NCBI RefSeq assembly: GCF_030815585.1
Contig: NZ_JAUSWY010000001.1
Coordinates: 1,426,001-1,490,000, forward strand
Length of the DNA: 64,000 nucleotides
Reading direction: 5' to 3'
Source: Arthrobacter pascens
GTDB taxonomy: Bacteria > Actinomycetota > Actinomycetes > Actinomycetales > Micrococcaceae
The position numbers were made by a program, and so were the translations under genes. The notes beneath the pieces were generated by a model. It was given only the letters and a program-made list of their open reading frames with translations, was not told where the DNA came from and did not search any database. Below, in pieces: positions 46,091-54,818 of the stretch. The stretch's first letter is position 1, and the number at the start of each line of letters is the position of its first letter.

Positions 46091-47536
46091 GGCTCTTCGT
46101 GGTTGGTGGGGAATTGAGTTCGTGTCGTTGAAGACAAAGGGGCCCGTGGCCCTGCTGGGATGAGTGTGTCTAGCATTCAACCTGGAACAGGACCACGAGC
46201 CCGTGAACGAGCCTACCGGGGTAGCAACCGACGCTGCCACCATCCTCTTTAATCTGCCCGACTACCGCGTCGTCTCCACCACCGTCACTGCTGGTTCCCG
46301 GCAGGTCATCGTTGAAAGTGACCAGCCGCCGGGCTGCCCGAGCTGCGGTGTCATCTCGTCCCGGCGGAAGGAACGCCGCGTGCAGCGCCTTAGAGATATT
46401 CCTGTTGCCGGACCTGTCGAAGTGCTCTGGTCCAAGTACCGCTGGTACTGCGAGGAAACGGCTTGCGACCGGCGGTCCTTCTTTGAATCCACTCCGCAGG
46501 TTCCGCGCCGTGCGCGCTCCACGGCCCGGCTCCGGGACCAGCTCGTGGATGCTGTCATCCGCTCCGGCAGGGCTGTGTCGGAGACAGCTGCCGGCTTCGC
46601 CGTGTCCTGGTGGATGGTCCGGGCCGCGGTGACCGAAGCATGTCTGCTCCGGCTGCCCGACGTGGACAAGCTCAGTCCTCGAATGCTGGGCATCGACGAG
46701 CACCGGTTCCGGTCCGTGCGCTACTTCCAAGACCCCATCTCGAAGGCGTGGACCCGGTTCGAACCGTGGATGACAACGATCGTTGATCTGGATACCGGCC
46801 AGGTCCTTGGCGTCGTTGATGGCCGGGACCACAAAGGCGTCGGAGACTGGCTGTTTGCCCGGCCCCTGCAGTGGCGGCTGGCCGTGCAGGTCGTCGCGAT
46901 CGACCCTTCCGCAGCGTTCCGCAAGGCGTTGCGGATGTGGCTTCCCCGCACCGCTGTCGCGGTCGATCACTTCCACCTGATCTCGCTGGCCAACCAGTCC
47001 ATGACCGAGACCCGGCAGAACCTCTCCCAACAGGTCAAGGGCCGCCGCGGCAGGGCCATCGACAAGGCCTGGGCCCACCGCATGCTTCTCCTGCGTGGCG
47101 GCGACACCCTCAGCTGCCGGGCCGCCCGCCGGTTGGAAGAAGTGTTCACCGCTGACGATCCGACCGGCACCCTTCAAGCCGTCTGGAAGGTCAAGGAACA
47201 ACTCAGAGCCCTGCTGCGCACCGGCTCCCTGGAGGACGCCGCGATAGCGAAAGCCAAGCTTGAGGAACTTGTCACAGCAGCCGCGAGGCCGGAAACCAAC
47301 AGGCTCTACCGCACCGTCTGCCGGTGGTGGAAAGAAATCGAGGTGCTGATCATCACCGGTGCCACGACAGGCAAGGTGGAAGCTAACAACACCGCGATCA
47401 AGAACATCAAACGCACCGCCCGCGGGTACCGCAACGCCACCAACTACAAATCGATTATTCTCTTGAGAAGTGCCGTCCGGACGGCGGCATGACACTCATT
47501 CCAGGGATCCACTTCCCCACGAACCGTGAAGAGCCG
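46091..47536 (+). mobile_element. Complete ISL3-family insertion sequence (1446 bp)
   Basis: The termini start GGCTCTTC and end in the inverted form GAAGAGCC within ACGAACCGTGAAGAGCC. It is flanked by perfect 8-bp duplications and has a single transposase. Its length equals that of the copy at 12845-14290, and its transposase is closest to the truncated remnant at 11936-12844. The intact ends and duplication imply a fairly recent insertion. Confidence 0.95.
46203..47492 (+). CDS. ISL3-family transposase
   Basis: The product is 429 residues from GTG 46203, aligned with the related element's start (MNEPT versus MIEPT). The zinc-finger N-terminus (CPSCGVISS and a later CEETACDR) is followed by the DDE domain: LSPRMLGIDEHRFRSVRYF, VVAIDPSAAFRKALRMWLP and GKVEANNTAIKNIKRTARGY. 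It is uninterrupted and should be active. It catalyses movement of its own element through the GGCTCTTC-type ends. Confidence 0.94.
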   Translation: MNEPTGVATDAATILFNLPDYRVVSTTVTAGSRQVIVESDQPPGCPSCGVISSRRKERRVQRLRDIPVAGPVEVLWSKYRWYCEETACDRRSFFESTPQVPRRARSTARLRDQLVDAVIRSGRAVSETAAGFAVSWWMVRAAVTEACLLRLPDVDKLSPRMLGIDEHRFRSVRYFQDPISKAWTRFEPWMTTIVDLDTGQVLGVVDGRDHKGVGDWLFARPLQWRLAVQVVAIDPSAAFRKALRMWLPRTAVAVDHFHLISLANQSMTETRQNLSQQVKGRRGRAIDKAWAHRMLLLRGGDTLSCRAARRLEEVFTADDPTGTLQAVWKVKEQLRALLRTGSLEDAAIAKAKLEELVTAAARPETNRLYRTVCRWWKEIEVLIITGATTGKVEANNTAIKNIKRTARGYRNATNYKSIILLRSAVRTAA

Positions 47537-47544
47537 GTTATGGG
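47537..47544. repeat. 8-bp target-site duplication, right copy (GGTTATGG)
   Basis: It directly follows the right terminus of the ISL3 element and matches 46083-46090 exactly. Confidence 0.93.
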
Positions 47545-47805
47545 GCGAACCGTGGCATATCTGGGGGAAAGCTAGTTGGCGCTGTGTCCACTTCTGCACA
47601 CACCGTTTCCGCGGATTTCCTACAAGAAAATCGCATGATCCGCAGGCTTTGCGCAGGATCAACCTAGGGATCGGCCACACCAGAACTCGGTTGCTAACCT
47701 CGAAGAGTCCACGAAAACAAGTCGGCTGGCCCCTCGGAAGGGCCATTTGAGGCCGTGTTTTCGGAAATCGATGTTCGCCCCCCCGCCATCATGGAGTCCT
47801 GTCAC
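47545..47805. other. Leader region of the secreted lyase gene
   Basis: No gene is recognised. A hairpin TGGCCC (47727-47732) / GGGCCA (47740-47745) followed by TTTGAGG may be an old terminator or leader structure. The promoter for the lyase gene is expected here, since the IS now separates it from the upstream operon; no clear boxes are visible. Confidence 0.35.
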
Positions 47806-50103
47806 ATGAAGTCGTTCGTACGGCTATTCGCCCCCCACAATCATAGGGGCGTGCGGTCACGACCCCCGATGCGTTTCGTTCGACAGGCTGCCACAGGCCT
47901 TTTACTCGCGGTGGCGGCGTCCGGTCTTTTGGCCAGTCCGGCGGCAGCGGCGACTCTTAGCGAGCAGCGCGCCGCCCTCAGGCAGGTCTCATATAAAGCG
48001 GCGCAAGACTATGTAAACGCCCGTCCTTTCTTTGCGGAGCTCGCACGGACGAACGGCATCATTGTAAAAGACGCGATCGCATCGGGGACTGCGTCTCTTA
48101 AGGAAGTAGGCGACGCGCTGACTGTGGCCACTACCCAGGCGGCCATGGATGCGGTGGCTGTGCGCATGCAGGCAGAGGCCACACGTGCAGCCACAGTGCG
48201 CAAGAGCGCGGAACAGTTGGAAGTGCTGGAGGACCTGCGGGAAGCACAGCAAAGAGTCGCCATCACGGCCTTCGACGACCTGACGGTATCCAGAATCTCC
48301 CTCACCACCTACGCTGCCACAAAGGAGAGAGCCAGCGCTTTCACTACGCAGCTGGCAGCGGATACGGCCGTCCAGCTTGGAGTGATTGGCAAACCGCTTG
48401 CCGCGCCTGATTTGAAATCTCCTGCCTGGTTGGGTGCGCTGCAGAACGGCTCCGGCACAATACCGTCCATCTCAGGATGGGTCGGTTTCCCAGGCGGCTG
48501 CGCACTGCCGTCTGCCGGTACAGCCTTCAATCCGGTGCTTCCCACCGATGGCCCTGGTGTCGCGACAAACAAAGTGACTATTGCCAGCGCGGGTTCCCGC
48601 GCAAACGCCGACGCTTCCCTGAAGGCCATCCACGAACAGATGCTCCGCTCCGCAAAGTCCGAAGCAGCTATTGCCTTGCCGCTGGCGGACTTGCAGGGAG
48701 CTTACGTTCCCCGTATCGCCCGCTTGGGCTACGGCTGGTTGTCCGGTGGCGACACTGCTTCCCGTAACGTCCTGGCGTCTGAAGCACGAAAGATCCTCGC
48801 TGCCGGACCGGAAAGCATGAATACCCTGACATCATCCCATCTGCTCCTGGCGGCGGCCACCGCTACAGACTGGACGAAATCCACTGGGATGGAAGAGACT
48901 GTCCTGGTCCGCTGGCTCGGTCCCCAGACTTGCCTGCAGGCGGACAAAGAAAATTTCGTGGACGCCCCGACCAACATTGCTGCGATCCACAATTCAGCCA
49001 ACATCGTTGCCGCAGCCGTCTTTCTTAAGAAATCGCCAGCACGTGCGGCGGCACTGGCAAAGGAGTCCCTCGAGTCGATCCAACCTGCACTGCGTCATAT
49101 CACTGCTGACGGTGGGACACAAGAAGGACCTGGCTACTGGACTTACCAAAGCCGCGCGATCGCCGTTCTTTACTCCACGTTGCCCAATGTGTACGCAGTT
49201 CCGCCGGTGTCCATGCCCTCACTGGCAAAGGTCTCGGAATACGCGCTGAACAGCACTGGTCCTGACGGGCGTCCGACCCCATTTGCTGACGCTCTGCCCA
49301 CAGAGCTGAGTCCATTGATGCCAGCTTGGGACGCTTATGTTCGCAATGACGCAGGAGTTTCGGCGTGGGTGGCGGAAAAACTCAAACAAAAGCCCGACGC
49401 CTACCTAATGTGGTGGACTCCGAAACCCGGCACCGTGCCCACCAAAAAATCTGTGCTTTACCCGAAGACGGGATTTGCGGCGCTGCACCTAAGCGGCAGT
49501 ACCGCAACACTCAAAGGCGGCAACAACAGCGCCAACCACGCCCATCTCGATTTAGGGACGGCTTCAATTTACCGAAAGGGCGTGCAGTGGTCCGTGGACC
49601 CCGGCGCACCGACCAGTGCGCCGCCGGGCTACTACTCGGATTCCATGCGCTGGACGTTCTGGAAGCCGAGCACCTCCGCCCACTCGACCCTGATGGTGAA
49701 GGGCGTAAACCAGCCGATGACTGCAGTTGCCCCGGTTACCTCCGCATCGGCTTCAGCTGCATCCGTCGACCTTCGCCAAGCCTTCCCTGGGGCATCTACG
49801 GCAACGCGCTCCGTTTCGCACGGAACTACAAGCACCGTGCTCAAGGACGAAGTTCGAATGACGGAGCGCAAAGATCTGGTTTGGCAGTGGGTGACCGACG
49901 CCTCAGTCAGCCTGGGAACGGACCGCGCTGTACTGCGCCGCAACGGCCAAATGCTGGTTTTACGGTTTGCCGGTATTCCAACAGGCTCGTCCATCACAGC
50001 TGAGGTTGCTCCGGAAAAAGGCCCTGAAGGCCAAGCCCTGACCATCGTCAAGTTGTCCATGCCTCAGGTGCAGAGCCTGGACCTCACAACGACGGCCTAC
50101 TAA
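47806..50103 (+). CDS. Secreted heparinase II/III-like polysaccharide lyase
   Basis: ATG 47806 has GGAG nine bases upstream; earlier in-frame starts lack one. A signal peptide runs to about residue 48 (AATGLLLAVAASGLLASPAAAA). A helical segment (residues 50-190) precedes an alpha/alpha-toroid-like region, and then comes a beta-rich heparinase II/III C-terminal domain with NNSANHAHLDLG; N577, H578 and H580 are candidate catalytic or metal residues. The family cleaves uronic-acid glycans by beta-elimination. Beside wecB/wecC, the likely substrate is the island's own ManNAcA polymer, for trimming or turnover outside the cell. That target is inference. Confidence 0.78.
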   Translation: MKSFVRLFAPHNHRGVRSRPPMRFVRQAATGLLLAVAASGLLASPAAAATLSEQRAALRQVSYKAAQDYVNARPFFAELARTNGIIVKDAIASGTASLKEVGDALTVATTQAAMDAVAVRMQAEATRAATVRKSAEQLEVLEDLREAQQRVAITAFDDLTVSRISLTTYAATKERASAFTTQLAADTAVQLGVIGKPLAAPDLKSPAWLGALQNGSGTIPSISGWVGFPGGCALPSAGTAFNPVLPTDGPGVATNKVTIASAGSRANADASLKAIHEQMLRSAKSEAAIALPLADLQGAYVPRIARLGYGWLSGGDTASRNVLASEARKILAAGPESMNTLTSSHLLLAAATATDWTKSTGMEETVLVRWLGPQTCLQADKENFVDAPTNIAAIHNSANIVAAAVFLKKSPARAAALAKESLESIQPALRHITADGGTQEGPGYWTYQSRAIAVLYSTLPNVYAVPPVSMPSLAKVSEYALNSTGPDGRPTPFADALPTELSPLMPAWDAYVRNDAGVSAWVAEKLKQKPDAYLMWWTPKPGTVPTKKSVLYPKTGFAALHLSGSTATLKGGNNSANHAHLDLGTASIYRKGVQWSVDPGAPTSAPPGYYSDSMRWTFWKPSTSAHSTLMVKGVNQPMTAVAPVTSASASAASVDLRQAFPGASTATRSVSHGTTSTVLKDEVRMTERKDLVWQWVTDASVSLGTDRAVLRRNGQMLVLRFAGIPTGSSITAEVAPEKGPEGQALTIVKLSMPQVQSLDLTTTAY

Positions 50104-50125
50104 GAGACGTGCCGTTAGCCGCAAT

Positions 50126-50148
50126 CCCCTGACCCTCACGGTCAGGGG
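50126..50148. terminator. Hairpin between convergent genes
   Basis: CCCCTGACC (50126-50134) pairs perfectly with GGTCAGGGG (50140-50148) around CTCAC. It lies 22 bases past the secreted lyase stop and before the end of the opposing lyase-esterase gene. There is no T run, but the position suits a bidirectional terminator. Confidence 0.65.
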
Positions 50149-50201
50149 TAGCCTGGATTTGGGGCTTAGGGCCACATGCGAGATCCTTTGAGGTCAGTAT
50201 G

Positions 50202-52880
50202 TCAAGCGATGGTGCACCACGGGGTGGTGAACGGGCGAACCTCACTGGTTTCAGCATTTCTGAGATAGACCCTGGCTCTATACTTTCCTGCCGGCAGTGC
50301 CTCCCACTCCGCAATGCCGTCCCCTGCATAGGATGTCTTGGCGATTACTTGAGAACCGCTGAAAAGACGGCAGGCGACTTCCCAACCAGCAGGAACCTGC
50401 ACCTGCAGGGCGAGACTTCCGGGCTGACCCTTCATCGTGTGAAAGATGTACGGCACGGTTTCTTCACAGGTACCGAGAGTCTCCTGCTGGAGGTTCTCAG
50501 TTAGGAAGTTTTTGTAGACAGCTCCGATTTCGGCGTGGGGCAGCCCGGGCAGAACGGTGAGTTCCACGTTCTTGCCCCGCGTATCCGCGTGCGCTTTCAA
50601 CGGGAGAACGTGGTTCCGGTAGTGGTGGTCGGCTTCTCCGACCAAGATGGAGAGCCGGGTGGTGTCGCTCATGCTGCTCACCGCATCGAACAGAACCCCG
50701 TCCAAGCGGTTGACAGCCTCTTCCGATGTGTCCCCGGTTATGAACTCGAGTATGTTTGGGTGCGGTTGCCGAAGAAACGATCCAATTTTCACCTGCGGGG
50801 CTCCCACGATGATCCGGCCTGCTCCTGCCGCCGCACCATGGAGAATTGCTGCACTCGCGCCCTTGGACGAGCCCGCCGTGATGAGGTCCCCAGGAGCTAG
50901 GTTCAAACGGGAAAGTTCCTTGCTGATGAGCCTCTGCACAGCGTCGAAGATGGAACGGTCGCCATGATCGGCCAAATAATACGACCCCTGGTCCCCGAAA
51001 TCATCGAGAATGTAGAGTGCGTGCACGCCCACTCTGTCAATGGAATTCTTGTAGTTGTATGTGAAGTCGCCAGCTTGATGGATGGCGCTGAAGATCACAG
51101 CGAGCTTCTGGGAGCCCGCTTCGGACTGTGCTGGAACCGTTAGATGGTTAAGCCCGATCCCGTCCTGGCTGCGCCGCCAGGCAAGCGATTTATCGTTGAG
51201 GCCCCGGTCGCGGTAGGTGAAATTCGCCAGCCGGATCCTTGTCGCAAGTTTTGCACGACTACCGGCAAAAGTAATCCGGATAGCGGGGGCGGCAACGGCT
51301 TTGCCAAAGCTTGGAAATCGCCAGCCCAGGTACTTCGGACGTTTTTCCCCTTTATGCAGCGAAATCTTGGTAGGCACATCGGCGTCAAAGTGGAGGTCCA
51401 TGAGCTTGATACCGTTATGAAAAAGTTCAAAACCGTGGCCGTGAACCACCGGTTCGACGTCGGGGCCCAGATTCCAAATCAGCTCGTAAGAGTGCTGGCC
51501 GCGGCTTTCGACGACGTCAGTGAGGTTTATTTCAGGAATTCCAGCCGTTTCCTGAATCTCTACAGTCCTGGTGTGGGCTGTGTCTCGTAGACGCTCGGTG
51601 CGGCCTGTAACCCTGAAACCGTCATTGCCTACCTTCTCAGACTCCAGCGTCGTCAGGTGGCTGGACTTGTCTGTTCGTGGAAGTGAGATCCCGTCTACTA
51701 CGAGGCAGTTATGTGCGTACGACGAGTAGGCGTACTTCGTTAGAGGATGCTTGTAGTCGTAACCATAGGCGCCCGCTTCTGAGAGCAGATCGACACCTCC
51801 GCTGCGGAGGAAAAAACTCAAATCGTCTGAGTGTTTATGGTAATTAGCGTTGTAAGCGGCGGAAAAGAAAGCAAATGTAGCCTTCGGGTCATTCCAGGAA
51901 CTCCGATAAATCGCATACCCCGAGTCAGGCAGCACCAGGGTTCTGCGGCTGGGTCGGGAGCCGAGCTTCCCTCCGGAGGCGGCGAAGACAAACTCTTCGC
52001 TGTCGAAAATGTTCTGCCTCGCGGCCGCAGACTCGAACTGCTGGGAGGTGTCGCTGATGGGCGGATACATCCCATCCGGCATAAGGGCGTGGGTGGCGTA
52101 CTCTGCTGCCTTGTCCAGGAGCGAACGGTAAAAGCCGGAATGCTCATGACGGACCTGGGACAGGATATCCAGAACACCATGCACGTGCTTGGACACCATC
52201 AGATGATAGGTCGGAGTGTTTTCGATGTGCACGCCCTCTGATGTGAAGGACGACGAGAAGTACGAGTGCAGCCTCACAATCGAAGTATCAAAAAAATGAC
52301 GACGCTCAGGAGGCGCAATGGAATCAGCCATCACGCTGAAGTAGAGGAGGGCGAGATCCTGGAACATCCCGTGGTTATTCCCCGCCGAGTGGAACTCCTC
52401 GGAGGCCAAGAGACGCGCCGTGTCCATGGCCAGTCCGAACAGCCAGTTGGATTCCTCCTTGGATACCAGGTCGTCAAGCTGGAGGAGAAGAGCCGTTAGC
52501 TGGATGAGCCGCTGCGCAGTCGTTTCGTCGTGATGCGAAACAGTCGGGAGCACTAGGCCGTCCCGATAGGTGTCTGCCCACTTCCGAGCTATGCGTATGG
52601 CGGCTTCAGCATACGCAGAGGCGACTTCCGGGTCGCTCAGGACGGTTTTGTGCCAATCCGAGAAGAAAATGAAGCCATGAACGAAGCGCGCCCGCGCCCG
52701 CTGGCTCGAGTCTGCCCATATCTCTCCGTCGCGGTACGGCAGGTCACCAAAGCGGGGACTGACAATAATTCCCTCTTGCAGGAAGCGTTCCGCGCGCGTC
52801 CTGGCCGTTTGATGCGCTGTTCGGGGTAGCTGGTCAGCCACCGCCTCCTTCATCAACTCAAAGTCGAGCTGATCCGTCAT
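50202..52880 (-). CDS. Heparinase II/III-like domain fused to an alpha/beta-hydrolase (CpsF/Asp2-like)
   Basis: The product has 892 residues and no signal peptide. Residues about 1-290 look like an alpha/alpha toroid (SAGNNHGMFQDLALLYFSVM). Residues about 310-560 form the heparinase II/III beta domain (SSWNDPKATFAFFSA, then YHKHSDDLSFFL with H348 and H350). Residues about 590-800 are hydrolase-like: AGSSKGASAAILHG supplies a nucleophile-elbow serine, S672, and VGEADHHY and GLPHAEIG could supply acid and base. A beta-rich end (residues 815-885) may be an accessory domain. The combination suggests cytosolic trimming and deacylation of a uronate glycan; this is inference. It is followed by wecB in probable reverse order of expression. 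Confidence 0.75.
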   Translation of the reverse strand: MTDQLDFELMKEAVADQLPRTAHQTARTRAERFLQEGIIVSPRFGDLPYRDGEIWADSSQRARARFVHGFIFFSDWHKTVLSDPEVASAYAEAAIRIARKWADTYRDGLVLPTVSHHDETTAQRLIQLTALLLQLDDLVSKEESNWLFGLAMDTARLLASEEFHSAGNNHGMFQDLALLYFSVMADSIAPPERRHFFDTSIVRLHSYFSSSFTSEGVHIENTPTYHLMVSKHVHGVLDILSQVRHEHSGFYRSLLDKAAEYATHALMPDGMYPPISDTSQQFESAAARQNIFDSEEFVFAASGGKLGSRPSRRTLVLPDSGYAIYRSSWNDPKATFAFFSAAYNANYHKHSDDLSFFLRSGGVDLLSEAGAYGYDYKHPLTKYAYSSYAHNCLVVDGISLPRTDKSSHLTTLESEKVGNDGFRVTGRTERLRDTAHTRTVEIQETAGIPEINLTDVVESRGQHSYELIWNLGPDVEPVVHGHGFELFHNGIKLMDLHFDADVPTKISLHKGEKRPKYLGWRFPSFGKAVAAPAIRITFAGSRAKLATRIRLANFTYRDRGLNDKSLAWRRSQDGIGLNHLTVPAQSEAGSQKLAVIFSAIHQAGDFTYNYKNSIDRVGVHALYILDDFGDQGSYYLADHGDRSIFDAVQRLISKELSRLNLAPGDLITAGSSKGASAAILHGAAAGAGRIIVGAPQVKIGSFLRQPHPNILEFITGDTSEEAVNRLDGVLFDAVSSMSDTTRLSILVGEADHHYRNHVLPLKAHADTRGKNVELTVLPGLPHAEIGAVYKNFLTENLQQETLGTCEETVPYIFHTMKGQPGSLALQVQVPAGWEVACRLFSGSQVIAKTSYAGDGIAEWEALPAGKYRARVYLRNAETSEVRPFTTPWCTIA

Positions 52881-52947
52881 CGATTACGTCCTTGTGTAAG
52901 TTCCAGCACGCCGGGCCCGGCAGGGGTACCGGCAGTGGCCGATCGGG

Positions 52948-54090
52948 TCATTGACCGAACTCGGAGATTCTGTCTCCGAGGTTAAGCAGGTGTGCCACTG
53001 CGGCGACAGTTCGTTCCGAGGCCTTACCATCGCCATAAGGGTTAACTGCGTTGGCCATCGAATCGAAGTGATACTGGTCGTGGAGGAGCCGGTCAACTTC
53101 CTTTACGATACGCTCTTCGTCGGTACCGATCAGGGTCACCGTTCCTGCGTCGACTGCCTCCGGGCGTTCGGTGTTGTCCCGCATCACCAGCACCGGCTTG
53201 CCCAGACTGGGGGCTTCTTCCTGGACGCCGCCGGAATCGGTCAGGACAATGTGTGCCAGCGCGAGCATCCTGGTGAACTCCCCGTAGGCCAAGGGCTCCG
53301 TCACAACAACGTTGGGCTTGCCTTCGATTGCGGGGAGGACAGCCTCCCGTACAACGGGGTTTTTGTGGGCCGGCAGGACAATGACAAGCTCGGGTTCGGC
53401 ATCGGCGATGCGCGCCAAGGCCCGTCCGACCCCGCGCATTGCGTCGCCTTGGTTTTCCCTGCGGTGCGTGGTGACCAGAAGAATTTTGCGGCCGCTGGCC
53501 GCCAATTCCTCCAATTGAGGGTCTGTGAAGGGGATGTCCTTGCCAACGGTGGTCAACAGGGCGTCGATGACAGAGTTGCCGGTTACCACAATGTCCGCAG
53601 CATTGACGCCTTCAGCAAGAAGGTTGGCCTTGCTGACGCTCGTAGGCGCGAGGTGCAGGCTGGCGATCTGGCTGGTGATCTTGCGGTTGGCTTCCTCGGG
53701 GAAAGGTGAGAAAAGGTTGCCGCTGCGGAGCCCCGCCTCTACGTGAACCACGGGGATGCCGTGATAGAACGCTGCGATGGCGCCGGCGGTGGACGTGGTG
53801 GTGTCACCTTGGACCACAACGACGTCCGGCTTGTTGGTGGCAAACAGCATATCCAGCCCGTCGATGGTCCGGGTCATGATTGCCGACAGTGACTGGCCCT
53901 GCTTGAGGATATTCAGATCGTGATCAGGCACAATGCCGAAGATTTCGTTGACCTGGTCCAGCATCTCCCGGTGCTGCCCAGTGACAGTGACAAAGCAATC
54001 GAAGTGGGGGGATTCCTGCAGCGCGGTGACGATCGGGGCCATCTTGATGGCTTCTGGGCGGGTGCCGAAAATGGGCATGACTACGGGCAT
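52948..54090 (-). CDS. wecB: UDP-N-acetylglucosamine 2-epimerase (non-hydrolysing)
   Basis: It interconverts UDP-GlcNAc and UDP-ManNAc, the substrate of WecC. It is 380 residues long, the normal length, with ATG 54090 preceded by GGGGGAAACC on the minus strand. Motifs include FGTRPEAIKMAPIV, VVQGDTTTSTAGAIAAFY, VHVEAGLRSGN, TTHRREN and TDSGGVQEEAPSLGKPVLVM. It lies 67 bases upstream of the lyase-esterase gene on the same strand, so the two may be co-transcribed. Together with wecC at 40360 it brackets the island functionally. Confidence 0.95.
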   Translation of the reverse strand: MPVVMPIFGTRPEAIKMAPIVTALQESPHFDCFVTVTGQHREMLDQVNEIFGIVPDHDLNILKQGQSLSAIMTRTIDGLDMLFATNKPDVVVVQGDTTTSTAGAIAAFYHGIPVVHVEAGLRSGNLFSPFPEEANRKITSQIASLHLAPTSVSKANLLAEGVNAADIVVTGNSVIDALLTTVGKDIPFTDPQLEELAASGRKILLVTTHRRENQGDAMRGVGRALARIADAEPELVIVLPAHKNPVVREAVLPAIEGKPNVVVTEPLAYGEFTRMLALAHIVLTDSGGVQEEAPSLGKPVLVMRDNTERPEAVDAGTVTLIGTDEERIVKEVDRLLHDQYHFDSMANAVNPYGDGKASERTVAAVAHLLNLGDRISEFGQ

Positions 54091-54187
54091 TGGTTTCCCC
54101 CTGGGCGGCTTTGGTTATGGCAACGCGTTGAACTTTACGGGACAGGGCGCGGGTTCCCCTAAAAAGGGGAGGAACATTGCACTGGAG

Positions 54188-54490
54188 TCAGGGCCAGAAG
54201 ATCAATGCCAACAGCAGCGCAGCGATCGCCAGACACGTGAGGATTACCACAGCCAAAGCGATGCTCCTCTTAACCTGCTTGCGGTCAAACGGTTTCCGCG
54301 GAGCTGCACCCGACTCACGTGCCGGCGCTGCAGCTTCGGGCGAAGGCCGCGATGCGGACCCCGCGGCCGGTATGCCCGCTGAGGCTTGCGGCTTAGCTGG
54401 AAAACCCTCGCTGGAGGCCGGTTGCCAGAAGCGCCGCCGCCGAAGGTGGCGTGGCGCCGCAGGGACGTTGTTCTCACACGGTTCCAACAC
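54188..54490 (-). CDS. Small tail-anchored membrane protein
   Basis: The product is about 100 residues with a polar, Pro/Ala-rich N-terminal two thirds and one C-terminal membrane helix (RSIALAVVILTCLAIAALLL). A strong AAAGGAG lies just upstream; with the start at GTG 54490 the spacing is short, and TTG 54487 fits better. The ribosome site and a clean terminal helix argue that it is a real gene. No family is recognised. It may be the first gene of the leftward wecB transcript, 97 bases before it, or part of the backbone next to thiL. Confidence 0.55.
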   Translation of the reverse strand: MLEPCENNVPAAPRHLRRRRFWQPASSEGFPAKPQASAGIPAAGSASRPSPEAAAPARESGAAPRKPFDRKQVKRSIALAVVILTCLAIAALLLALIFWP

Positions 54491-54818
54491 ACACTCCTTT
54501 CAGGCCGGCAGGTTGCCCCGTTGATTCTAGCGGGATGGGAGCCGGGCTCACCCGTCGGCTGGTTTTCAACCCGACAGTACGGTGCATTCCGGGCGCAGAT
54601 TCACGTCCGGGAAGGCGCCCGTTTCGATCACGGACCGCCGCAGTGACACCGGCGGAGCCGGCAAGTTAACAGCACAAGGTTCGCCGTGAACCACACCGCG
54701 AACAGCGCTAAAAAGTGTGCCCGAAAGATCTTCGCCGGTGGTCCCCGTCTGATGCACTCTGCAGGTCCAGGGGCCGGTGCGATGCTTCAATGGCGGCCCA
54801 AGGCGATAGCGTAGACGC
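54491..54818. other. Divergent intergenic region before thiL
   Basis: These 328 bases separate the leftward small membrane gene from thiL. No gene, RNA or clear operator was recognised. They should hold promoters for both directions, and they mark the right junction of the glycan island with the housekeeping backbone. Confidence 0.4.

Noticed and set aside
46170..47495. Long open frame antisense to the transposase (about 440 codons)
   Set aside because: It mirrors the codon structure of the transposase, has no recognisable motif, and covers the sense gene almost exactly. GC-rich genes commonly give such antisense frames.
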